64,000 bases of DNA, taken from the NCBI GenBank assembly GCA_949291555.1, contig CASEWE010000005.1, positions 240,401 to 304,400 of the forward strand, given 5' to 3'. The translations under genes and the position numbers were made by a program. Positions within the stretch are counted from its first letter, which is position 1; each line of letters opens with the position of its first letter. Under the pieces are notes generated by a model. It was given only the letters and a program-made list of their open reading frames with translations, made no database searches and was not told where the DNA came from. Shown in pieces: positions 46,178 through 54,280 of this stretch. Origin of the DNA: an uncultured Bacteroidales bacterium. GTDB lineage: Bacteria > Bacteroidota > Bacteroidia > Bacteroidales > P3.

Positions 46178-47176
46178 TTACCGGAAAAGGGATTCCAGCC
46201 GCTTGAATGCGGCACGAGGCGAAACCCCCCGGTAAAGAATCGCGTGCACAGCCTCGAACACGGGCATCTCGACCCCGAAGTTGCCTTTTACCGCCGGCAA
46301 GCTCCCCGCCGCATAATAACCTTCAGCCACCATTTTCATCTCCAGGATGGCCGATCGAACGGAATAGCCCTGCCCTATCATATTGCCGAAGGTGCGGTTC
46401 CGGCTGAATTGCGAATAGGCCGTGACCAGCAAGTCTCCCAAATAAGGAGCCGAGTTGAGATTCCGCTCCACATGGCGCACTTCGCGCAAGAAAACCCTCA
46501 TTTCTTCCAAGGCGTTGCTCACCAGGACCGAAACGAAATTGTCTCCATACCCCAATCCTTTGGCTATGCCGACCGAAAGCGCATACACATTCTTCATGAC
46601 CGCCGCGTACTCGATGCCGTAAAGGTCGTCGCTGCAACGGGTCTGCACATAGTCGCACGAGAACAAATCCGCAACAAGCCGGGCCAAATCCTTGTCGGGC
46701 GATGCCGCGGTAAGATAGGTGAGCCGGTTCAGGGCGATTTCCTCGGCATGCGAAGGCCCGCTGATGACGGCCATGTCCCGCTCTTCCATGCCGAAAGAAT
46801 CCCGCAGATACTCGCACACCACCTGCCCGCAATCGGGAATAATGCCTTTGATGGCCGAACATACCTTCTTTTCCCGCAAAAGCCCGGGAGAAACCCCGGC
46901 CAAAGCTCCCGGCAAATACACCGCCGGAACCACCAATATCACAATCCGCGAAGCGGCGAGGACCGATCCGATGTCATTGCTCACCTGCAGGCTTCCCGCC
47001 GGGAACTCCACCGACTGAAGATAAAAAGGGTTGCGCCCGTTTTTCGACAAGCCCTCCTTTATTTCCGGCTCCCTCACCCACCAATTGATCGATTCGTTCG
47101 TATGCAACAGGATCTTAGCTATGGCCGTAGCCCAGCTCCCACCTCCTATTACCGCCACTTTCGCATCCATATCCAT
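46178..47176 (-). CDS. gpsA: Glycerol-3-phosphate dehydrogenase [NAD(P)+]
   Basis: 332 residues from the ATG at 47176, the normal length; longer frames have no family support. It reduces dihydroxyacetone phosphate to sn-glycerol 3-phosphate for phospholipids. The nucleotide-binding motif is VAVIGGGSWATAIA; ISGPSHAEEIA and the catalytic Lys in AAVMKNVYALSVGIAKGLGYGDN are present, and RNRTFG appears near the C-terminal third. The 336-base leader upstream contains three inverted repeats. Confidence 0.95.
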   Translation of the reverse strand: MDMDAKVAVIGGGSWATAIAKILLHTNESINWWVREPEIKEGLSKNGRNPFYLQSVEFPAGSLQVSNDIGSVLAASRIVILVVPAVYLPGALAGVSPGLLREKKVCSAIKGIIPDCGQVVCEYLRDSFGMEERDMAVISGPSHAEEIALNRLTYLTAASPDKDLARLVADLFSCDYVQTRCSDDLYGIEYAAVMKNVYALSVGIAKGLGYGDNFVSVLVSNALEEMRVFLREVRHVERNLNSAPYLGDLLVTAYSQFSRNRTFGNMIGQGYSVRSAILEMKMVAEGYYAAGSLPAVKGNFGVEMPVFEAVHAILYRGVSPRAAFKRLESLFR

Positions 47177-47512
47177 CTCCGATTGACAAAGAAACATGAA
47201 TCTTTCCCGCGCTATTGCGCGGGAAGCACCCGTCCTGCCGCCTATAAAGCAAGAGAGCGTGCCTTGTCCGCCCGCTTTGTTTCCCCCGAAAGGCAAAAAC
47301 TTCAAGGAAAACAAGCAACGGCAAAAGTTTCCGGCACACTCTCCTCCATTCCGGGAAAACTTCCTCCTGAAGCGCAGGGATTCCCTTTCCGCCGCTTCCC
47401 CCTCCATTGCGGGAAAGCTTTTCAACCCTGAAATCCGCGGCTTCTGCCCGAAAAGCGCATCGGTTCGCGGTTTCGGGCAGAAGGTGCGGATCATCCGTGA
47501 AAAATCACGCGC
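47177..47512. other. Gap with three inverted repeats; no gene
   Basis: Between the M49-like gene and gpsA. It holds a perfect 9-bp hairpin (47204-47212 with 47217-47225, loop TATT), a perfect 13-bp inverted repeat (47441-47453 with 47471-47483) and a 5-bp hairpin with an A4 loop (47496-47509) directly after the M49 stop. None is followed by a good T-run on either strand. No TAnnTTTG box for gpsA was found. Confidence 0.7.
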
Positions 47513-49144
47513 TTACAGGCCCAGAACATCCTTGCCTTGAACAAAATAAATGTCCTTGGCAATGTCGGCTCGCGCAATACGATCCAAATCCTGCTGGAGC
47601 TCGGCGCCGACCACGCTCTTTTCTTCTATCCACTTGCTAACGCCTTCGTAATCCCCTTCCGCCTGGCACTTGAGGATTTCGGCCATGAGGGAAACCGTAG
47701 CTTCCTTCATCTTGGGTAAATCCACGGTGTAGATGCCTTCCTCCGTCCGGGTAAAAGCGCCTTTTTCTTTCATATAGTTGAAGCAAAGCATATTGGCCTT
47801 CCCGTGAGCGCTGGCAGCCCCGAAACGTACCGAACGGAAAATCCCGGCAAAGAACGTAATGTAGTTCTTGTCGGCGTCTTTCCCGCTCATTTCCCCTTTC
47901 TGGTAGAGCTGGTCGACCAAGTAAAGCCCCATGATGTCGGCTTTGGCCTCCTCGATTGTGGAATAGGTCTCTTTCAAGGCCGAACGCACCGTTCCTTTCC
48001 CGTTGATGGTGTTTTTCACGCCCATCCCGTGCGCCACTTCATGGAAGGTAACCGTCTCGAAGAAACAATTGAAATCCACCATGTCTTGCTGCCGGGGATC
48101 GAGCACCACCTTGGAAATCGGCAAAAGGATCTTGTCGAACTTGGCTTTCATGGCATTCTTGAGCTGGAGCTTGCGCGTGCCTTTCTGGATATGGACCCTT
48201 TCATCGTTGGGGAGGTTGATGGCAATCGTTTTCCCGCCGGCATTGCAGTCGCCCCGGTACAAAACCACATCGTACACATTCAAATCCGAATCTGTCCCGG
48301 GCATTTCCTTCTTGTACTTTTCCTCTACCGGAAGCTCCCGTTGCAAGTCGGGCAGCAAAGCCGAGAACTTGGCCAGTTTGGCGCTCCATTCGGGATCTTT
48401 CACCAAAAGGAAAGATTCATGGGCCGCCTTGCATCCGTTAAGCGCGTCTTCGTATATCTCGATAGGGCCTACCACGAAATCGACTTCCGAAGTCTTGGCA
48501 TCCATCCAGGCCAGATCGCTTTCAAAATAATCATCGGTGCGCAAAGCCTCGGCACGCAGGACGAGATATTTCTTAAAGCCCTCGTCTTTGGCCAAAGCCG
48601 CTGCCGAATCGAGCAAAGCCGCCGCTTTTTCCACTTCTTCCTTGAAGAAATCGTGATACCAGACAGCCTGCAAGGCGCCTTTCCCGTCCCGGCGGATCAT
48701 GGTATAGGGGGAGTTCTTGGCCGGATCCGCCCAAGCATCGAATTCCTCTTTGGTCATATCCTGGGGATAGAAATTCGCCCCGAGCGGTTTTTGGGGATAG
48801 CCGGCCAAGAAAGGCTGGTTCCCGTCCAACCGATCCCACGGACCGTAATTGATGCGGGCGAAAGCACGCAGGGTATCGTTGTCGATCGATGCGAGGAATT
48901 GGTCGCGGTCGCCGTTGAAAGCCTGTTTCCAATAGATGGTTTCCATCAGCTCGGCCGCATCGCAGAGATAGGACATCATCTTTTTCTCTTGGGCATCGAA
49001 GCGGCTCAAGTCGGCAGCAAGCTCTACCTTGGCGTAGCCCATGATGGTTTCATCGGTGTCCGAACCGGTTCCACAGGCATTTTTGTTGCAACAGGAAGTG
49101 AACAAGACTCCACTCATGCTGGCTAAAAAAAGAAGTTTCTTCAT
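47513..49144 (-). CDS. M49-like (dipeptidyl-peptidase III-type) zinc peptidase lipoprotein
   Basis: 543 residues. A lipoprotein signal has lipobox LFTSC (Cys about residue 18). The metal site is HEVAH at 368-372 followed by GMG, and TYSTIEEAKADIMG about 50 residues on supplies the EE..A(D/E) motif of the M49 group. Classical DPP III has the six-residue HExxGH, so the five-residue HExxH here marks a variant. PPIE-like core NYGPWDRLDGNQPFL is typical of Bacteroidota proteins annotated as DPP III family. The likely role is trimming peptides in the periplasm. It has a candidate promoter of its own. Confidence 0.82.
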   Translation of the reverse strand: MKKLLFLASMSGVLFTSCCNKNACGTGSDTDETIMGYAKVELAADLSRFDAQEKKMMSYLCDAAELMETIYWKQAFNGDRDQFLASIDNDTLRAFARINYGPWDRLDGNQPFLAGYPQKPLGANFYPQDMTKEEFDAWADPAKNSPYTMIRRDGKGALQAVWYHDFFKEEVEKAAALLDSAAALAKDEGFKKYLVLRAEALRTDDYFESDLAWMDAKTSEVDFVVGPIEIYEDALNGCKAAHESFLLVKDPEWSAKLAKFSALLPDLQRELPVEEKYKKEMPGTDSDLNVYDVVLYRGDCNAGGKTIAINLPNDERVHIQKGTRKLQLKNAMKAKFDKILLPISKVVLDPRQQDMVDFNCFFETVTFHEVAHGMGVKNTINGKGTVRSALKETYSTIEEAKADIMGLYLVDQLYQKGEMSGKDADKNYITFFAGIFRSVRFGAASAHGKANMLCFNYMKEKGAFTRTEEGIYTVDLPKMKEATVSLMAEILKCQAEGDYEGVSKWIEEKSVVGAELQQDLDRIARADIAKDIYFVQGKDVLGL

Positions 49145-49241
49145 GCTATCAAGGATTTTTTCGTGTCAACACCGGCACGCCCGCCTTCCGCGGACGCCGC
49201 TCAAACGCTCCCTCGCCGAGAGCCGCGGGACTGCAAAACTG

Positions 49242-49249
49242 CAAATATA
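49242..49249 (-). promoter_or_regulatory. Candidate -7 box of the M49-like gene
   Basis: TATATTTG on the - strand, 98 bases before the ATG. The nearest TTTG (49275-49278) is 25 bases upstream, longer than usual. The rest of 49145-49419 shows nothing clear. Confidence 0.5.
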
Positions 49250-49419
49250 GGAATTTTAAAATCGGTTTGAAATCCAAAACCCGGACTTTCTTGCGTTCGA
49301 AAGCCCCCAATCCAGGAGAACCCGTTTCCGCAATGCCGATGCCCGCGTCAAGGCGCATCGCCCCATGACAGGCTTCCCATCGAAACCTGTCCGGCCACGT
49401 CGACAGCCGCTTCAAAGGC

Positions 49420-50673
49420 TTAAGCCGCGTACCGCCGGGCGTCCATCTTCAGAAAAATGAACAACAGCAAAGTAAACGACCACAACGACGACCCTCCGTA
49501 ACTGAAAAAAGGCAAAGGAATCCCGATAACCGGCAAAAGCCCGATGGTCATGCCCACATTCACGAACAAGTGCATGAAAAAAATGCTGGCGACCCCGTAG
49601 CCGTAAATCCGGTGATAAGGCTGTTTCTGGCGTTCGGCTATTTTCACGATGCGCAGCAGCAGGAACAAATAGGCAGCCAGGAATACCGTGCTTCCCGCCC
49701 ATCCCCATTCTTCCCCGATCGTGCAGAAAATAAAGTCGGTGCTTTGCTCCGGCACGAAATTGAATTTGGTCTGGGTGCCTTGCAAGTAACCCTTTCCCCA
49801 CAAGCCGCCGCTGCCGATGGCAATCTTCGACTGGTTCACGTTATAACCGGCCCCGTGGACATCGGATTCTTTTCCCAAAAGCACGTTGATGCGGGTTTGC
49901 TGGTGCGCGCTCAACCGGCTGAAAGCATAGCCCACGCCCAAGGTGTAACCCGAGCAGACGCAAAAAAACAAAGCCGCGAGCGCAACGTTTTTCAACGTAC
50001 GTTTATTCCGGAAAAAGAGGAAACCGGAAACCAGGGCGATGAAACCGATAATGACATACTTGTTGACCAGCAAGGCCGCCACGAACAGGACAGCCGCCGC
50101 CAAACCTGCCAACAGCACCTTGCCCGACATCCCTTCCCTGTACAGCACCAGCACGAAAGAGACGAACACGAGGGCCGAACCCGCGTCCGGCTGCAAAAGG
50201 ATCAGCGCCATGGGCAAAAGGAACCAGAACGATGCCAGCACCTGGTTGCGCGCCCGCTTCATGTTCAAGGCCGGACGGGAAGCATACTTGGCAAAAGCCA
50301 GGCAAGTGGCCACTTTGGCAAATTCCGACGGCTGGAAAGACAACGGCCCCACCCGTATCCAGGACTTGGCCCCGGCCACCTCCGTCCCTATCACCAGCAC
50401 GGCGGCGAGGAACAGTATCGCCAAGCCGTAATACAAATAGGCAAACTGCGTGAACACCCGTAAATCGGCAACCAGCACGAAAAGCCCTATCAAAAAGGCA
50501 AATCCCACAAACAGCAGCTGCTTCCCGTAGCGGGTGGCAAAAGAAAAGCCCTCGGCCGAAGCCGGGTCGTAAACCACCGAATAAATATTAAGCCAGCCCG
50601 TCACCACCAAAAAAAGGTAGATGAGCACGAGAGGCTTGTCGAGGGTTCTCCAGATCCTTTGTTTCGCGTCCAT
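49420..50673 (-). CDS. rodA: Rod-shape peptidoglycan polymerase RodA
   Basis: A 417-residue SEDS-family glycosyltransferase with about ten membrane segments. It polymerises lipid II during side-wall elongation together with PBP2. Signature parts are AKSWIRVGPLSFQPSEFAK (split over two loops), LLQPDAGSALVF, and PFFSYGGSSLWSF near the C-terminus, plus QSKIAIGSGGLWGKG with EQSTDFIF. It starts 19 bases after the PBP2 stop; the pair forms the core of the elongasome. Confidence 0.96.
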   Translation of the reverse strand: MDAKQRIWRTLDKPLVLIYLFLVVTGWLNIYSVVYDPASAEGFSFATRYGKQLLFVGFAFLIGLFVLVADLRVFTQFAYLYYGLAILFLAAVLVIGTEVAGAKSWIRVGPLSFQPSEFAKVATCLAFAKYASRPALNMKRARNQVLASFWFLLPMALILLQPDAGSALVFVSFVLVLYREGMSGKVLLAGLAAAVLFVAALLVNKYVIIGFIALVSGFLFFRNKRTLKNVALAALFFCVCSGYTLGVGYAFSRLSAHQQTRINVLLGKESDVHGAGYNVNQSKIAIGSGGLWGKGYLQGTQTKFNFVPEQSTDFIFCTIGEEWGWAGSTVFLAAYLFLLLRIVKIAERQKQPYHRIYGYGVASIFFMHLFVNVGMTIGLLPVIGIPLPFFSYGGSSLWSFTLLLFIFLKMDARRYAA

Positions 50674-50691
50674 TGCTTGCCGCTGCTTGTA

Positions 50692-52542
50692 TCAATGAGC
50701 CGGAGGACCGGTTACCCGGCCCTGGGCGTCGACCGTATAAATCGTGAACTCCCTCACCTGCCGCTCAAGTTGTGTCCGCTTCACTTTCCCGGTGAGGTAT
50801 TTCTCTATGAGAAGACTGGCCATGGGTGCCGCCCAAGTCCCGCCGAAACCGCTGTTTTCCAGAAAAACGGAAATGGCTATCCGGGGATTTTCCCGCGGCG
50901 CGAAACCGATGAAGACAGCATGGTCTTCCCCGTGGGGGTTTTCGGAAGTCCCCGTTTTGCCGCACACGGCTATGCTGTCGAGCCAAGCCCTCCGGGCTGT
51001 CCCTCCGGGGAAATGCACCGCGCCGTACATGCCTTCCACCACGGGCTCGAAATACTTGCGGTCTATGGGAAGCCGATGGGGTTCCAGATCCAGATCGGGT
51101 TTCCGCTTGGACTCTCCTATCGCCCGGACAAGATGCGGGGTGATGTAATACCCCCTATTGGCCATTATGGCCGCCAAATTAGCCATCTGCAAAGGAATCA
51201 AGCCTATTTCCCCCTGCCCAATGCTCAACGAGTAAATGGTGCTGAAAGCCCATTGGTTCCTGCCGTAATACCGGTCGTAATAAGCCGCATCGGGAATGAA
51301 ACCCGATTTCACGTCGGGCAAGTCTATTTCCAAACGTTTCCCGAGGCCGAAACTGCCGATGTACCGGTTCCACTCCTCCAAGCCCATCCGGCTATCGACA
51401 AACCGGTTCGGATCCTTTCCCTGCATGATGATTCTCCGGAAAACCTGATAAAAATAAGGATTGCAAGAGGTCATCACCCCTTCGGCCACCGAACGGGCAT
51501 CGGGATGGGCATGGCAGCCCACCAAGGTCTTGTCGCAGGCGAAACCGCTGCCGGGAACAATCACTTTTTCCTGCAACCCGATCAATGCTTGCGGCAGCTT
51601 GAAAATGGAACCCGGAGGATAATAGGCCATCAGGGCCCGGTTGAAAAGCGGCTTCTGGACATCGGACAACAAGTTCCCGTAATTCCGGCTCCGGATCCGC
51701 CCTACCAGCAGGTTGGGGTCGTAGGTCGGAGCGGAAACCAGCGCCAGCACTTCTCCGGTGGCCGGTTCTATGGCCACGATGCTTCCCCGCTTGCCCTGCA
51801 TGAGCTGCTCGGCATATTCCTGCAAACCGGCATCCAAGGTGGTGTAAAGCTCTTCGCCCGCCACGGCCGCCGTATCGAAAGCCCCGTCCTTGTAGCTTCC
51901 CTTTTCCCGGTTAAGGACATCGACCATCACGACCTTCACGCCCTTGCGCCCCCTCAATGCTTTCTCGTAATGCTTTTCCAAGCCGCTCTTGCCGATATAA
52001 TCGCCCAGCTGGTAGTAAGGATCCGAACGGAGCTCGCTCTCGTTCACCTCGCCCACATCGCCCAAGACATGGGAGGCCACGGGACGTATGTAGCGGCGCA
52101 AAGTACGGCTCTGCACGTAAAAGCCGGGAAAGCGGTAAAGGTATTCCTGCAACCTCCCGTAGGTTTCTTTCGAAATCTGCTTTTCGAAAACCGACTGGGC
52201 ATGGCGGGAATAAGCGCGGGCTTTCTTGAAACGTTCCTTCACGCCCTCCTCGTCCAATTCAAGCAAATCGGCAAGAAGCGCCCAATCGGCATCCTCGACC
52301 TGCCCGGGAATGACCATCAGGTCGTAGACCGCCTCGTTGTAGACCATGATTTGCCCGTTCCGATCCAGTATCAAGCCCCGCCCCGGGTATTGCACCTTGT
52401 TGCGGATGGCATTGCTGCGGGCATCGATCGTATAGCGCTCGTCCAATATCTGGAGCTGGAAAAGACGCACCCAGTATATCACGGCCACCACGATGAAAAT
52501 GCCCATGACCACGGAGCTCTTGTCCACTGTCAGCCGTTTCAT
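50692..52542 (-). CDS. mrdA: Penicillin-binding protein 2 (transpeptidase)
   Basis: 616 residues from the ATG at 52542. It cross-links peptidoglycan in elongation as partner of RodA. One N-terminal membrane anchor (about 10-30) is followed by a pedestal region with RGLILDRNGQ. The transpeptidase domain has Ser312 and Lys315 (PPGSIFK), SCN at 359-361, and KTGT with Lys529. The full domain order matches class B PBP2. Its start lies one base after the stop of the small lipoprotein gene, so translation is coupled. Confidence 0.96.
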   Translation of the reverse strand: MKRLTVDKSSVVMGIFIVVAVIYWVRLFQLQILDERYTIDARSNAIRNKVQYPGRGLILDRNGQIMVYNEAVYDLMVIPGQVEDADWALLADLLELDEEGVKERFKKARAYSRHAQSVFEKQISKETYGRLQEYLYRFPGFYVQSRTLRRYIRPVASHVLGDVGEVNESELRSDPYYQLGDYIGKSGLEKHYEKALRGRKGVKVVMVDVLNREKGSYKDGAFDTAAVAGEELYTTLDAGLQEYAEQLMQGKRGSIVAIEPATGEVLALVSAPTYDPNLLVGRIRSRNYGNLLSDVQKPLFNRALMAYYPPGSIFKLPQALIGLQEKVIVPGSGFACDKTLVGCHAHPDARSVAEGVMTSCNPYFYQVFRRIIMQGKDPNRFVDSRMGLEEWNRYIGSFGLGKRLEIDLPDVKSGFIPDAAYYDRYYGRNQWAFSTIYSLSIGQGEIGLIPLQMANLAAIMANRGYYITPHLVRAIGESKRKPDLDLEPHRLPIDRKYFEPVVEGMYGAVHFPGGTARRAWLDSIAVCGKTGTSENPHGEDHAVFIGFAPRENPRIAISVFLENSGFGGTWAAPMASLLIEKYLTGKVKRTQLERQVREFTIYTVDAQGRVTGPPAH

Positions 52543-52543
52543 C

Positions 52544-53095
52544 TTAAAGCCTGATTGGGTGGGTGTAAATGGTATTGCTCTTATGTAAAGCCCTATCGTA
52601 CAGATAAATCCCGTAGCAGATCGTCTTCCCTTGCATGAAAAAAGCCGTGGAAGGGAAATCATCCACCTCCCACCGTATCGTCCCGCGCAAAGCATTATTG
52701 GCATTGACCGGCTCGATATAGTGCAGGTGGTAATGGTACTCGATAGGATGCAATTCGCCGGTGCTGTCGGGCAAGTAAACCTTTTGCAACTGGCTGTCGG
52801 GCAAGATTTCGTACAAATGAAAATGGAGATTATGCAAGGAATCCCCCGTATAGGGCGGTATTTCCTCTTCGCTTTCCCTGCCTATGTCGCCATCCCCGTC
52901 TTGGAAATAAAACTCCACCTGGAGCGCCGGGACGGTATCGCCCGAAGCGGAAACCGCATAGCCCAGGATGTTCTGCCGGAATTCCAGATAGGGTTCCGGC
53001 GGAAACTCCATCGGTTCGACACAGGCGCAATAAAGCAAAGCCGCCACGGCTACAGGGAAAATTCGTATTTTTGAACGGGATTGACGCGCCTCCAT
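52544..53095 (-). CDS. Small hypothetical lipoprotein heading the mrdA-rodA operon
   Basis: 183 residues. A lipoprotein-like signal ends in LLYCAC (lipid Cys about residue 25). The mature part has FQDGDGDIG, a calcium-loop-like acidic stretch, then tyrosine/histidine-rich beta strands (YHYHLHYIEP). No family recognised. It holds the position where mreD or another Mre gene usually precedes mrdA; a link to wall elongation is inferred only from the one-base spacing. Confidence 0.72.
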   Translation of the reverse strand: MEARQSRSKIRIFPVAVAALLYCACVEPMEFPPEPYLEFRQNILGYAVSASGDTVPALQVEFYFQDGDGDIGRESEEEIPPYTGDSLHNLHFHLYEILPDSQLQKVYLPDSTGELHPIEYHYHLHYIEPVNANNALRGTIRWEVDDFPSTAFFMQGKTICYGIYLYDRALHKSNTIYTHPIRL

Positions 53096-53149
53096 GATTT
53101 ATCGATTCGCCCGGATCCGCCCGGATGCAGGCCTTGCCCGGGCAAACGG

Positions 53150-53157
53150 GCAAAAGT
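53150..53157 (-). promoter_or_regulatory. Candidate -7 box of the lipoprotein-mrdA-rodA operon
   Basis: TACTTTTG on the - strand, 55 bases before the lipoprotein ATG and only eight bases from the divergent LuxE-like start. No -33 match at the right distance. Confidence 0.5.
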
Positions 53158-53164
53158 AATAAAA

Positions 53165-54181
53165 ATGTTGACAAAAGCCGAGTTAGACAGCCTTTCTTCC
53201 CGCATGTTCTCCATCGGGGACAACGAGCAATTCAACCAGCATGCCTTGGAGCTTTTCCGGATACATTTCCACCAGAACCCGGTCTACGGGCAATTCGTCC
53301 GCCAGCTCCATCCCGGCCTTCAGCCGGGCCAGCTGACCGACTACCGTCAGATTCCCTGCCTGCCCATCGAGTTGTTCAAATCCCGGAAAGTGCTTCTGGA
53401 CGGCATCGAGGCCGAGGATTTCTTCACCAGTTCCGGCACCCGCTCGCAAGGAGCCGTGCAAAGCCGGCATTACATTGCCAGCCTGGAACTCTACCGCCAA
53501 TGCTTCACGCAGGCGTTTTCCCTGTTCTGGGGCGACCCTCGGCAATACGTCTTCCTGGCCCTCCTGCCCAATTACCTTGAACAAAAGCATTCTTCCTTGG
53601 TCTGCATGATGCAAGAGCTCATCCGTCTCAGCCAGCAACCGGAAAGCGGCTTTTACCTCCATGACTTGGAAAAATTGGCGGACCGGTTGCGGGATTTGGA
53701 AAAAAACGGGCGCAAAACGATTCTTTTCGGAGTCAGCTACGCCTTGCTCGACTTGGCCGAAGCTTATCCCATGAAATTGGAAAACACGCTCGTGTTCGAA
53801 ACCGGAGGCATGAAAGGCCGGAGGAGAGAAATGGTCAAGGAAGAACTTCATGCCGTGCTCGGGAAAGCTTTCGGCATTCCGGTCGTTTATTCGGAATACG
53901 GCATGTGCGAGCTGCTTTCCCAGGCCTATTCGACCGGGGACGGGTTCCGTTTCCGCTGCCCCCCCTGGATGAAAGTCCTCATCCGCCAAACCAGCAATCC
54001 CTTGCAGCGGGAAGCCGATGGGCGTAGCGGCGGCATCGACGTGCTGGACCTCGGGAATATCTTTTCATGCCCCTTCATCGCCACGCAGGACCTTGGAAAA
54101 CGCTATCCCGATGAAAGCTTCGAGGTACTGGGCCGGTTCGACAACAGCGATGTGCGCGGCTGCAACCTGATGGTGGAATAA
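53165..54181 (+). CDS. LuxE/PaaK-type acyl-protein synthetase-like protein
   Basis: 338 residues from the ATG at 53165, chosen because it begins the conserved part (MLTKAELDSLSSRMF). It resembles LuxE, the adenylate-forming enzyme that activates fatty acids: FFTSSGTRSQGAVQSRHY is the ATP/AMP P-loop-like motif, GVSYALLDLAE and TGGMKGRRREMVKEEL follow, and YSEYGMCELLSQAY is the core acyl-AMP motif. LuxC and LuxD partners are not in the window, so it probably serves surface-polymer or lipid acylation rather than light production; that is inference. Confidence 0.82.
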   Translation: MLTKAELDSLSSRMFSIGDNEQFNQHALELFRIHFHQNPVYGQFVRQLHPGLQPGQLTDYRQIPCLPIELFKSRKVLLDGIEAEDFFTSSGTRSQGAVQSRHYIASLELYRQCFTQAFSLFWGDPRQYVFLALLPNYLEQKHSSLVCMMQELIRLSQQPESGFYLHDLEKLADRLRDLEKNGRKTILFGVSYALLDLAEAYPMKLENTLVFETGGMKGRRREMVKEELHAVLGKAFGIPVVYSEYGMCELLSQAYSTGDGFRFRCPPWMKVLIRQTSNPLQREADGRSGGIDVLDLGNIFSCPFIATQDLGKRYPDESFEVLGRFDNSDVRGCNLMVE

Positions 54182-54280
54182 GCAACCATGACAATGCCCT
54201 GGGGAAACCTCCCCTGCATGTGGCAGGTTCCCGGGCTCCCGCCTTCCAAAAGCCATGAAAGCCTCTCCCGTCCCGGCCGA

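Noticed and set aside
47441..47483. Rho-independent terminator of the M49-like gene
   Set aside because: The 13-bp stem is strong, but no T-run follows on the - strand, so I report it only as an inverted repeat.
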